Positions 22,936 through 34,647 of a stretch of DNA of 64,000 bases are shown here, one piece after another. Source of the DNA: Tilletia caries. Lineage: Eukaryota; Basidiomycota; Exobasidiomycetes; Tilletiales; Tilletiaceae. Position 1 is the first letter of the stretch; the number at the start of each line of letters is the position of its first letter. The position numbers and the translations under genes were made by a program. Below the pieces are notes generated by a model, which made no database searches, was not told the DNA's origin, and saw only the letters and a list, made by a program, of their open reading frames with translations. Location: the NCBI GenBank assembly GCA_032718865.1, contig JALUTQ010000038.1:1364001-1428000 (forward strand), given 5' to 3'.

Positions 22936-25900
22936 GGACGCGCTTATATCGTCGAATCGGAGATTCCGAAAGGCAGCAATCGGCGATTGAAAGTCTTCAT
23001 TCGCCTCCCTCAACCGCAGCAACGAGCAGCGTGTCACCACTTCTGTATGTACCCAGCGTGCCGCCATCGCATATCACGCATGTCCAAGACTTTGCACCGC
23101 GTCTCGGGAAGACATGGCGCTCTCTGCTCGCTGCGCAACATGGCTGTATAGGTATCTACCACTGCTTTGTTTGCTTTGCTGTTAATCTCGTGCATTGACA
23201 GACTCTCCAGCGCTGCGGACCTGCCAGTGCTCTGCAGTCTGCTCACCGTAGTCTTCTCACCGCTCACATCTTATCTCCTGATTCCCAGGCCCTAGCTTAC
23301 TTCGTTCTTCCTGATCTTGATTGACTTCTTACCCAGTCGACAGCTCATGCTCGCCGCTGGTTGCCGTCTCAGAACTCAATCGATCTGATCTTCTTTTGCC
23401 CTTCTTCGTTCACTTCCTCACCTTCTTCTTCCACCCATTACGCTTCCACTGCTATGTCTCCTCCAGCGTCTACCGTTCACAGTGGCACACCGCCTGTCCG
23501 TTCGCCCCTGTCCTTCTACCAACGCGAACCCCTTTCAATCAACACAAAATTTCGTCCGACGACGGGGAAAGTAGTCCAGAACTCCAGAGGGCAGAATCCA
23601 GTTAATCTGTCAGGCATCAGGGTACTAATCACTGTTAAGCAGCACTGTTAAGCAGTCGGAAGTATTTGGGTTTTTCTTTCTTTGACATCAGAGCGAAAGT
23701 GGTGTATCTTTCCACCCCGTCAACATAGTGAATAGATGCTCACGCTCACAAGTCACATCCATTTCCTTTCACAGTATAGAAATACCCAAGAGGTCTCTGT
23801 CCGCCGCATCGTTGCTCCCTACTCTGGAACTCAAGACGGGGAAGAAGGTCGACAGTCGAGACGACCGACAGACAGAAGGGCTTATGAGTCTTGATCGAGA
23901 CCAGCGGTATATGTTATCTTTCTTAACATATCCCATCACCCATGCGTACCAGCGTACTCCCAATAACCTCTCCCAGTTAATGGATTTCAACACACTTGCG
24001 GGCATCCAGACGAGACCAATGGTGAGGACTGCCGACCAGTAGAAGAGGACGGCAGCCAGGCAGACAAGGAATAATAACAGAAATAAATTACGGATCACAG
24101 TAGCCCAAGAGCGATACAAAAATTGCAACTATGCGCACAGCCGATTCATCCCCTGAGATTCAGAAGGCAGGGGGGGGGGAGTATGCTGAAGATTGAGTCG
24201 TTTGAGACAGAGCGCAGGCGGCAACGAGACGTCGACGAGAGTGGGTAATGGGTTATGGAGCCTGCGTATCTTGGTTCCTGCTGTTGAGGACGGAGAACGA
24301 GAACACGGGGAGCGGAGACTGCACCTGTGACTCTGTGTGCCATGGAGAAAGGTTCAGCTAAAATTGAGATCAGGACACAGCGAGCAAAAAGACAGAGTCG
24401 AAGTGGATAGGCGTGAAGCTATATGCCGAGCGTGCCATGCTGGAAAGGAAAGGGGTGGGGAAGGCCGTAACTCACAACTCACTCGGCTGTAGCGTATATG
24501 CCTGCGTGACACAGCGGCGGGAGCGACTTCACTTCAAGACTGTTGTTTCGCGTGGGCGCATGGCTAGAGCTTGATTGACACCGGTCCGGGGACGACGCGT
24601 GCGTCCCGAGTGCTGAAAAAAGAGAAGAGGGAAAGGAAGAGCGGCCGGGCGGGAGCGGGGCAACCGCAAGTCGCGAGCAATGATGAAAGGGAGCTGCGCG
24701 AGAAGTCTGCGCGAGAAGTGAACAAAGCAATCAAGCAGGTCAGCAACAGAACCTGGGGGACGACCGGTCAATGGAAGACATACCAGTGCCGTTTGCGATT
24801 GCACTGCATATGGAGTCTGAGAGGCAACGACGAAGGTGTGGACAAGGTCTGGGCAAGGGGCCAAGGGCTGGGAGCCCGAAAGGAGAATCAACGGGGCGCG
24901 GGCGAGGTGAAGATGTGGTCGCCTGTTGGTGAACCTGCGAACCGTACCCGCCTTGATCTGTTGCTCCAGCTCAACTAAGGCACCACAACTGATGACGCAA
25001 GTAACGGGACATGCCAATTCAAGGTTCAGATACAACCAGTGACCACAACCACGCGCTCCACATGTATCAACTCACCAAAGCTAGATCACTGCCTGTTGTG
25101 CATCGGTCTAAGTTGCACAATGTCGGTTAATAGATGTCGAACGACCTCCAGACGACTGACCAGCTCTGCTGCCGTATCTCGACTGCACGTGAAGGTCTGC
25201 CGATTAAGCTGAGAGCGCAACTCCTCTCCCAGAGTGTGAAGCCGGGCTATTTGGTCCAGTCCGCGCAACAGGGTCTGATCGCGCTCGATGCGGGTGCGCT
25301 CGATGTCACCCTGCGCAGCCTCTCCGACTCTGAGAGCAATCTCTTGCGATGCTGCTGCCGATATCGCCGAAGCAGCCTCTCCTCTGATTGCGTGGGAGAT
25401 GGAGGGAAGTGGTGCAGGCGCTGAGAGTGGGGGTGAGGCCAATGTCGCCGAACCGTCCTCTCCAATTTCCGGAGAGGACAACGGCGATGATGAGGGGAGG
25501 GGCAGTGGTGCTGGTGCTGAGAGCGCTGGGAGTGGGAGCGCAGCTCGTGGTGGAGGCGGTGCTGGAGGCCCGAGTGCTGCTGGTGCTGGGGGTCCGAGTG
25601 TTGCTGGTGCAGGGGGGTCTGGCGGCGCTGCTGCTGATTGTGCCAGTGCTGGGGGAGGAGGAGGGAGTGGGAGAACTGCTAGTGCCGACGCTGGGGGTGG
25701 GAGCGCTGCTGGTGCTGGGGGGGCCTGGGGGAGGAGGTGGTGGTGGCACCCGTGCTGGTGCTGCATCGGCAGCCGACCCTAAGACAGGTGGAGGGGCCGC
25801 GTTGATAGGCCCTCTGAGCGGAGCGGGGAGGTTGCCAACTTTGGGCTTCCTGGAAAACTGCGCCAGAGGCAAACCAAGGACACGATGCGCGAGCCACATG

Positions 25901-28219
25901 TGCTTGCAGGGAAACGTCCGCATGCGGAACGCTTCGCAGGAGCAGGATACCAACTCGGCTTCGTCCCCAAGGACGTCCATGCGATGCTGAAGTCGGTATT
26001 CTTGACCAGATGACGAGAAAGACTTCACCGTGATGGAATCGTCTGTGTCATGGACCACCAACGCCTGAGCGTTCAAGAAGGTGACGGCGTCGGCGTGCTT
26101 CTTTGCGTCGCGATCCGCTTTACTCAGCGCGCACGACTGAAGGCCAAGGCAGACCCTCAGCTCGCTGGCTCGGTGATCTTGAATGCACTGCTTAAGTAGA
26201 AACCAAAGTAGGACGTCAACACCTTGTTTGCGCATGAGCCCGAGGTAGACGGACTTGAGCTGGTTGTGCCATGATTCAATGAAGTTGTTCGTGTCTACGC
26301 CCCGATGCGACATTGTCCGCCACGCTCTCGCCCACATCGCCCGTTGCGGGAGCCATTCCTTCTGAATATATGCTTGCCACGCGGGGCAGCAACTCCATGT
26401 CTGCAAGTACGCCGCTGCTTGCGTTTCGAATGCTGCCTGATCCGGAGCGTTCATCAAGACGATGAAAGATTCTCGAGCCTCCTTTTTGAGCCAGCTGGTT
26501 GGCAGCAATCTTTTGAGCGCCGCGGGTATGTTGCGAATGTCCGCGAACCTTCTTCTTGCTTTGATCTGACATTGCCTTCAACATATGCCAGTCGCAAAAC
26601 AGGACCGTAGGAAGGTTGTCTGGCGGATATGCCATTCGTATGGCGCTGAGTTCCGTAGAAGAGCAATCGATCATTATCTGCTTCGGAATGAACCGCACTC
26701 GAGGATCTCTGCGGAGGGCTTGTAGCCAGAAAACAATGGGCTGAGCATGCTCGCCATTCGTCAGCATGAACGCGGCAGGAATTCCTCGCCCAGTGATTGA
26801 GCTGCGCACAACCAGGCTGTACAACCACACCTTCTCCTTATGTTCGAAGCCGAAGCACGTGTTGTGGGTCGCATCCAGGGAGACGATGCTGTCGTGGCCG
26901 TGCATCAGAAGCATTTGCTTTTGCCAACTGGTCATGAAGCAAGCCGCCCACGTGGCCTCGCCCACCGCACAAGGAATGTCCGTTTTCACTGCCGCCATAC
27001 CACCCTCCTCCTCAATTTCGACCGCCCACTTTTGCAGACTCTCCTTGCGATCGGTGGCCTTCCGTGCGACTTTGAGTAGCTGCTTCCTCAGCTCGTTGTA
27101 GACGTCCATTCGTTTGACGCGAAGAGCCTCCGGCAGCATCTCCAATCCATCCACTCCCTTCTCCAACCTCTCCAGATCCCCCTCGTCCAGCCTCAACAGG
27201 TTCCGAATAGCCTTCCAATCTCTTCCCTCTGACACACGATCCCGAATCCAATGCCTAACCCGTGCAGGAAGTCTCGATTCCGCCATGCTGGCGATTGAGG
27301 TGACGGTGTGACCACTGTGAGCGTGTGACCATTTGACAAAGATGCGATCGTCGCCAAGTCGTTGCCACGAGACGAATCTTGCGCGGCAGTTCACCTTGAT
27401 CGAAGGCAGCCGCTTTCGTTTCTTGGATGGGCTGAGATCGGTATTGCGCTTGGATGGTTCCGGCTTGCCTCCATGATCGCAATCGTGTCGATGCCTCCAA
27501 ATGAGAAGATGAGACGGAGGCATTCGTCCAATGTCGTCCAGATGAGATATTTGCCGGGCGTTTCCGGCGGCTGCGCCTTCTTCCGCCTCATCTTCAGAGA
27601 ACCCCGCAGTACCTCGCCCACGCGCAGCATCTTCCGCCAGCAGAGCCGACGCAACCCTGTCATCCTCATCCACAATGCCATCCAGATCGTCTTCAACAGC
27701 TCCATCCGCACGTCTTCCTGTTGGAGTATCTCTTGAAGCTTCTGCGGCCGGAGCTACGTCGCTTCCGCCAACCTTGTCGCGTCTTTTTGAGTATCCAAAC
27801 GCCCGGTAACTCCGCCATCCATGTTTGGTATTCCTTCTCGTTGTCCAATACCATCCATACGTTCCCTTTTTGATCTGGGGCAAAGGGGAGATGTTCTTGC
27901 AAGGATCTGCAGAGGCGCAGACTCACAGATCCAAGTGTATTCGCCATGGGTGCGCAGGCGCGTGAGTCGTGACGCGTTTGCGCGTTCGCGTAGGAGCACA
28001 AGTTTGAGGAGTATTGAGGACGTGAGGAGACAGCGAGTACGCGCTGGCGGGCCGGAAAGAGCGAGAGGACCTATGGAAGGCAGGAGAAGGGATGCGGGAC
28101 GCGTCCAGACGCGTCTGCTGCTCTCTCGTCTCATCTCATCTCAGCGTCACCACGTGACGGACAAGTTTGGCAGAGAGCGCAAATCGCCGAACCTCCGGTT
28201 CGACGATATAAGCGCAGCC
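22936..28219 (-). mobile_element. Mutator-like element (MULE), 5.3 kb, with TIRs and target duplication
   Basis: Imperfect terminal inverted repeats of about 27 bp: GCGCTTATATCGTCGAA near 22940-22956 and its reverse complement near 28199-28215, followed inward by similar CGGAG-TTC bases. Direct repeats GTTGTATG lie outside both ends (22928-22935 and 28221-28228), giving an 8-9-bp target duplication. The right half carries a MULE transposase on the minus strand. The left 2.1 kb (22,960-25,080) has no recognised gene; a 119-aa hydrophobic ORF at 23769-24128 on the minus strand is unidentified. The element lies between the permease and the SYLF-SH3 gene without interrupting either. Confidence 0.82.
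25086..28001 (-). pseudogene. MULE transposase with SWIM zinc finger (frame-broken)
   Basis: Reading on the minus strand, the N-terminal piece (to about 27790) contains DNEKEYQTWMAELPGVWILKK. The frame then shifts into a long ORF (to 26276) with HRHDCDHGGK, a helical region ARVRHWIRDRVSEGRDWKAI, and the DDE core: VSLDATHNTCFGFEHKEKVW, GRGIPAAFMLTN, IMIDCSSTELSAI, VLFCDWHMLKAM. A second shift at an A5 run near 26490 leads into FIESWHNQLKSVYLG and the SWIM finger CSCEAFRMRTFPCKHMWLAHR. A third shift, at a G7 run near 25717, leads from a Pro/Ser-rich tail into a coiled-coil end (ALRVGEAAQGDIERTRIERD). In-frame the protein would exceed 900 aa, normal for fungal MULEs. The breaks at homopolymers could be decay or sequencing error. 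The N-terminal join is the least certain. Confidence 0.8.
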
Positions 28220-28380
28220 GGTTGTATGTAGCTACGTCACAGGCTGTCTTATGCTCGCTCATTCATTTATTGTCGCGGACCATGAAGGGATGAGGATGAC
28301 CATCTGCCAGCATCCTGCGTCCCACTCGCCACCTTGCTCTCCTGCTCTCCTCCCACCAGCACAGCGAGTGACATCGAGAA

Positions 28381-31201
28381 ATGGGTGCGCCTCTGCCGAA
28401 CGAGCTCCCGAAGGAGTGTCAGAAGGCAACCAAGATCCTCAACAGCTTCGTGGACCCGATCGACGGCCTCGACAAACTCGTCCCCATCTCCGTCCTCTCC
28501 AAGGCGCGTGGCTTCGCCATCTTCTCCGTCATTCGCGTCGGCTTCATCCTCTCCGCACGCGCAGGCTCAGGCATCGTCATCGCACGCACTGACACCGCAC
28601 CCGATGGATCCGGCGGACACTGGACGGCACCCACCGCCATCGGCATCGCGGGCCTCGGCGGCGGCTTCAATGCTGGGGCTCAGATCATAGACTGTCTCGT
28701 CGTCTTGAACTCGTCCTCCGCCGTGCGCGCCTTCTCAACTACAGGCTCCCTCCAGCTCGGCGGCAATCTCTCCGTCGCAGTCGGGCCCCTCGGTCGATCC
28801 GCAGAAGCATCCGGCTCGCTCAACTCCAAGGGCTCCGTCGCCGCCATGTTCTCCTACTCTCGCGCAAAGGGTCTCTACGGCGGCGTCTCTCTCGAAGGAA
28901 CCGTGCTTGTTGAGCGAACGGATGCCAACATCGCCGCATACGGAAAGGGCGCCACAGCAGCTTCCATACTCGGTGGCCGAGTCGAGCCTCCGCTCTGGAG
29001 TCGAGGTCTCATCGATGCCATCGAAAAACTCACAAAGACCGGCCATTTGGCCAACCGGCTCGACCGAGCTCGACAAGAGGAGATCGATCGCGAGTATGGC
29101 ACCGGATTGGAGAGCGGTGGAAGACAGTCGTACTCCTCACCACGCCGTTCCTCGGACCTGGGGCGGATCAGCTCAGCAGAGACCTCTTCTGGCCTAGGAC
29201 CGGCTCCCAAAACCAGGAGAGAGAGGGAAGGGAGTGGATCCCTGTGGGATGAGGATGAGAACGAGCAAGATACCCTGGCTAGTCTGTCCCGAAGAGCGGG
29301 ACGAATCATGTCGAATGCTTCAGCAGCATCAGCGGCAGCATCATCATCGTCGTCGTCCGCATCCACCGCTTTCCCGCGCCGGGACAGCGCAGCCACGGGC
29401 ACTCTCTTTGACGACGACTTCAGCAACTCATTCACTCCGACACCTCCGCGACCGACTTTTGCGCAGAGCAGCAGTACGGGAAAGATCAGGACACGAGGCA
29501 CGCCTCCGCCTCCTCTCAGCACGAAAGGCGACTACGCTTTTGGCAGTGACGCCGGAGGATCCTTCACCAACTCGCCTTCAGCAGGCCGTCGAACACCAGC
29601 CGCACGTCCTCCTTCCTCCGCCTCGGGAGAACGAAGGACCCCGGGAGGGAGCATGTCCCTCTTCAGCCGCTCCTCAAACCGGACCCCGGCTGCCACCACA
29701 CAGCACGATCCATATGCACACTACTTCAACTCAAATCTTGACGATGGAAATGGCCCTGCCGCCGACTCATCCGGCATGCTCGCCTCCACGCCTGGTGGAA
29801 CACCATCCAAGCGTCCCGGCTTCTTGCGTCATCGTACCCGGAGCAGCGTGGGCAGCAAGAAATCATTCAGCCTAATGCCCGCCGCTTTCAGACGGGACAC
29901 TCCGCCCGTTCAGGGAGGCTCGCAGGCGCTCGCGGAGGAAGAGCTCGAGCGTAAGTTGCGCTTGTACGACGAGGATCATCGGTCAGGAGGTGGGATGGAG
30001 CGAAGCGGCTCGGCGGCGGGGACGACCTCTGGTACACCTGCATATGCCAACTTCAACCCCAGGAGGAAGCCTTCGCCTGGACCTGCCGCCTTCCAGGCCA
30101 ACTTCCAACAGGACTCGTCCGGCATGGGTTTCACTTCCGGTGAAGACGACGACTATGGTGCTCCGACGCGCTCCCATGCGGCAGATCCGAACAGCTTGCA
30201 CGAGTCGTACGAGGAACGTCTAGCACGCGACATGGCACTCGCCCGACGTGCCTCACCTCCCTCCAGCTCTGCCTGGCCACGTTCCTCCGAAATGATGGGC
30301 AGCAGCGCCGGCGGCGGACGCAATGAGCATGATGACGATGATGATCTGCGACGGATTGAGATTATCGCTCGACGGCAGCGGGCCATCTTGGATGCGGAGG
30401 AACGTGGGGAGAGCGGCCGGGACTCCTTGGATGAGTTTGATCGGGAGCTTCAGCAGGAACGAGCGAGACTGTCGTCGAACTCTCGATATGCGCGCGGCGG
30501 TGCCGGTGGAGGAGCAGGTTTCGCAGGAACCAACCCGAACCCGAACTCGACCCTCGCTCGCTCACTCTTGTCGCGGACGCCCTCCCTTTCCGGGAACGGT
30601 GCGTCTGCTGCTGCTGGATCCAACTCGGACCTCGCTCGATCGGGCAGCTTCACCCTCAACGGCGGTACCTCCCGCAAGATATCCACGGGCCGGGACGACC
30701 CCTTCGCACAGCTGTACGCCTCCCAGACAGGCGCGTCTTCCATCGCCTCGCCCGCCTCGGCTGCGTTCGGGAGTGGGAATGGGTTGAACAGGAGGCTTTC
30801 CTCGGTGCGCAGTAGTGGGGAGACGTCCATGTTTGACTCGTCTGCCTCGCAAGCACAGAGTCAGCTCACACCCGCGTCTTCTGTCGGTGGGCTGCCGCAG
30901 CTGGATAAAGGTGATGGAATTAGTAGTGGTGGTGGAGGAGCGGGGGCTGGTCTGGTCCTTGCGCTCTTCCCGTTCCAGGCTCAGATGCCTACGGATCTCG
31001 GCTTCGCGAAGGGCGATGTCGTTCGAGTGACGAAGCGGACGGCAAGTCGGGATGATTGGTGGGAGGGCATCAATGCGTCCGGCCAGACGGGAAGGTGAGT
31101 TTTACTGTTGGGGCTCCTTACAGACTCGAAAATGAAGTTCTTCTCTGACTGAGATTCCCTTCGTTTGCAGCTTCCCGGCCAACTATACCTCCGACCTCTG
31201 A
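28381..31201 (+). CDS. SYLF and SH3 domain protein, Ysc84/Lsb3-like
   Basis: Two exons, 28381-31094 and 31171-31201 (914 aa), joined by a 76-nt GTGAGT...CAG intron that splits the last serine of the SH3 fold. Residues about 1-220 form the SYLF domain: LPKECQKATKILNSFVDP, SKARGFAIFSVIRVGFILSA, GSGIVIART, FSYSRAKGLYGGVSLEG. The C-terminal 55 residues form an SH3 domain with ALFPFQAQ, DLGFAKGD, WWEG and SFPANY. Between them lies a long Ser/Pro-rich, poorly ordered linker with acidic and helical stretches (DEDENEQDTL, RRIEIIARRQRAILDAEERG). Yeast Ysc84/Lsb3 act at cortical actin patches in endocytosis, the SYLF domain binding actin and phosphoinositides. The linker makes this protein much longer than the yeast forms (about 450 aa). 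The start codon lies directly before the conserved N-terminus. Confidence 0.9.
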
Positions 31202-31751
31202 TGGACCTTACCCACGGCCAGAGACCTGTTCAAGACGTATGTGGCAAGGAGCTCGCGTCTTCTGACCCACAACGTCCCGCAGGCGAATCGCGCAACCTAA
31301 ATAAACTTCCCAAATGGTCCTCATGCGCCTCGTTACTCCCCCGTCTTCAGATTGCCCCCTGCCTGTACATGTTGTAACCCTACTTTATGGCTCTCCCATG
31401 CGGGGTCCCTCGCCGGTTCGCCCCCTTTCGATTTCTGTCTGTCGCGGTTCGGATTTCCCACCCGTGGCAGAAAGGCCTGGACACTTTCCCCGTCACTCAC
31501 GTCGCGAACCTTCACCTACCTCGGCGACTGCTCCGCGTTGGGAACCGACGTTACCAGATGGATCGCCTCGGGAGCGGTCGCTTGGGGGCAGTCTTCCCTA
31601 CGGTCCTGCTACTTTGCTCTTGAGCACGCCGAAGCCTTTCTCCCTCTTATGTTTGAACATTCTTCGCTGCCATTTGACATTTCGAATTACTGAAGCCTGA
31701 TAAGCTTGAGGATGGACCGATCGGACATGTGGGTGGCCGCTGTCGATCCGT
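31202..31751. other. Convergent 3' region between the SYLF-SH3 and NOSIP genes
   Basis: Two genes end toward each other across 550 bp. No further gene is recognised; AATAAA at about 31299-31304 may be a polyadenylation signal of the upstream gene. Confidence 0.5.
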
Positions 31752-33290
31752 TCAACCCTGGAAAGCAGTACCCTGCTTCTTGGCCTCCGCATTCCCTGCG
31801 GCTGCGAACCCAGTGCCTTCCCTGTCGAGGGCGAGGATAGCAAGGTCGAGTGAGGTAGACGAGGCCAGAGGCTTGTCGCATGCTGGACATGAGCTCGTCC
31901 CCGCTTCCGCATCCGTCTTCTTGGCGGTGGCAGCTTTGGATCCGTCTGCGCCGGCGGCGTTCGAGGGGAAGCTCGGCTTGAGGATGGTGTCGACACATCG
32001 TGAGCAGATGACGTCGCCGCAGCTTCTGACGACTTTATGGAAAGGCGGAAGGCAGAGAGCGTGAGTAGTGGGCGAGCGTCGTGGATAGATGATGCTTTTG
32101 TTCGATGTTTAGATTCACGTACCAAATAGGTTGGAAGAGTTGCTCAGACCCTTCTTGCACGATGGACAGATTGCCTGGCCTTTGTCGTTGCCCTTGGCGG
32201 GTCCATCCGCTTTATCGCCATCTTGTAGTCGTGCAAACTTGACGTCGATGAGGTTCTTCATCCTGTACAGGAATCAAGACAGAAGGGTCAGCAATTTCCT
32301 TGCAGAGTTCCACCCCCCATATCCCGACTACCCCTGCTGGGAGATACGCACTTGAGTTTATGCCCCTTCTCACTTCCTGCGCGACACAGCGTGTGCAGCT
32401 TGATATCCTTCGGTCTTCCTTCGACTTCGGAAGGGGTCAAGCTGGGCAACCAGAACGCTGGCAGTTTGGATCGACGCGCGTCTCGTTGTTCTGCCTCGAT
32501 CTCGGCCAGGGCTGAGTCTTCGACCTGTCGGAGCTTGCTGGCGATGACATCGGGCAGGATGGAGAGTCCTGCGCCGCCAACCTTGGGGACGCCATCATCG
32601 GTTGCCTTTCTCTTCAATGTGAGCGCTGGGAGGGGAGGTCAGAGGGAATAAGAGCAAGCGCATGAACTCGCCGTGTCGCAGAATGAGGAACATACCCAGT
32701 TCTTCCTCTTTCCTCTTCGAACTTTCCGCGACGTCCTCCCTCCGCTTGTTCTCCGACCGTTCCCTTCTCTCCCGCTCGCCCTCGATGATCCTTCCTGACA
32801 GGCTCGAGCTACCGCCCTCGACATCCTCTCTCCTCCGAACGCCGGTCTGTTCGGCCTCGAATTGCCGCAGGATGCGCGCCCGTGCCTGCTCCCGAGCCCG
32901 TTCGCGCGCTGCTTGCTCCTCTGTGTCCAAGTGAGCGAGATATGCCTTCTGAGCGGTGATGTCCTTGCTCTGCTGGAGGAGCGAGTCGAGGATACATTCC
33001 TGTAGTTCCTCACGATAGGTTCAGCACTGGGGGGGAGCGCTACAACAGCATTCTCGCACAGAGAGACGAGCACACACACACAATCACACACCCACCTTGC
33101 AGAAGAGATGGCCTTCGTTGCAGACTGCTGGATTGCGCGCTGCGGCGAGACAGAGACAGCACATGTCGAATGCCCTCAGGCTGTGCGCGGACAGGCGGGA
33201 TGACTTGGACCCCCACAGGTCTCGGGTCATCGAGCGCTCCGCATAGGTGAAGTTCGCGCCTGCGGTGTTCCGCTTGCTGTGTCGCGGCAT
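31752..33290 (-). CDS. NOSIP-like RING/U-box E3 ubiquitin ligase
   Basis: Five exons on the minus strand keep frame: 33290-33096, 32999-32696, 32625-32352, 32262-32123, 32032-31752 (397 aa). The N-terminus MPRHSKRNTAGANFTYAER followed by RLSAHSLRAFDMCCLCLAAARNPAVCNEGHLFC is the hallmark of the NOSIP family, whose N-terminal zinc-finger half is split by a helical insertion. Here the insertion is a long charged coiled coil (HLDTEEQAARERAREQARAR). The C-terminal half has MKNLIDVKFA, AICPSCKKGLSNSSN, SCGDVICSRC and CPACDKPLASSTS, the second half of the U-box-like fold. NOSIP proteins are nuclear/cytoplasmic E3 ligases also found with spliceosomes. The fungal copy is about 100 aa longer than the roughly 300-aa animal protein. 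It diverges from the serine-rich protein gene. Confidence 0.87.
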
Positions 33291-34647
33291 CGCTCCTGCG
33301 TTCTCCCGTGTCGTGTGCTTGCCGCTGCTGAAGCCGTCCTTCTGATTCGAGGTCGTCCAATGTCCATCCATGGGCATGTCCCAAGCTGAGTGTGGGAAAA
33401 TCGCTTGCCTCCACTTTCCAACACTTCGCCGCCTTGACCTCGACTTCGACGCGTCTCCCAACTTCGCGACCCGTATCACCACAACGCGAGGCGGCCCCTC
33501 AGCAGCATGGAACGTGGCGACGCGTGCGGGTGGGTGTACCTTCGTGAGTGTGAATGACGCGCTGAGTTGCGGCTGTTGAACAGGAGACCGTTGGCTGGCA
33601 AAGCACAAGGATCTGCACCCATGCGTTGGGGATCAGCACTCAGCAGCATGGTCAGATCGCTCGCTGGTGCTTCTCGCTCTGACTGACTCGTTGTCTCTTC
33701 TCTTCTCGCCCGCTCTGCGAGTCTCGACTCTCGCTGCCTCCACAATCCCAACGGCTCCCATTCACGACCTCTTGCGCTCAAGGCTTCTTGATATGTACCG
33801 CACTGACATTTGTTTGCTTTCCGTGCCAGTGATTTTGGGACTCGACCGTTGGGACAGAAATTTCGATGGCCGCTACCACGATCTCCAGCATTCGACTTGC
33901 TCAGCATTGCTGACTCTTCTTTCTTACGCTCACGTTGACATTCTTACCGCCTTACCAGATGGGCTCCATGCCCCACAGAGAACGTGTCGGAGATGCCCAG
34001 CACTTAGCGATCAGGGTCGCTCAAATCATGTGTCCACCGCGTTAGGGCACGCGAACAATGACCGACAACGGAACAGTCCTTTACTTGTCCTACTTGCTCA
34101 GCTATCGCCGCTGCCATCTATCTCCACCCACTGTCCTAAAAACAAGCCCCTTTCCAGAGCCCGTACCGGCGCGCGCGGTGTGCTGAATCAGAGAAGCCTC
34201 CAAACAAGGTTCTGAGGTATGCGGAACGAGGGCGTCTTGCGTCGACTAACTGTGTACTCGTGAGCTGTCTGACCGTCCCTCTTTTGTCTACTCTCTGCAT
34301 ATCTTTCTGCCTCTCTCCACCGTCCTCCTCTCCCCCACCTTTCAACATCCCCTCCAGCGCCGACGACCACCATCGACCTCGTTGCTCACGGCCGGATTCA
34401 ATCGCGTTCCCCTTTCGATTCCATTTGCTTCCGCTTTATTGCATCACACACTCTTTCACTTTCACTTTCTCCCATACATCTCCCCCTTTTCTGCAGCCAG
34501 GATCACAATCGTCTCACAGAACGCCAACTCCATCGGCCTCCATGACATCCTGAGCTTACGGTATCAAGCCTCATACATCCGTCCTTTCTCACGTCTCAGC
34601 ATATATACCCTGGCTGCACTAGCAAGGTTACTCAACAAGATCTCGTC
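33291..34647. other. Divergent intergenic region
   Basis: 1.36 kb between divergent genes. Contains small ORFs without family features, and a pyrimidine-rich stretch from about 34270 to 34500, the likely promoter and 5' UTR of the serine-rich gene. A 5'-UTR intron is possible but not proven. Confidence 0.4.

Noticed and set aside
24529..25035. Minus-strand ORF inside the MULE left arm
   Set aside because: No recognisable family and composition like the surrounding noncoding DNA; left unannotated.
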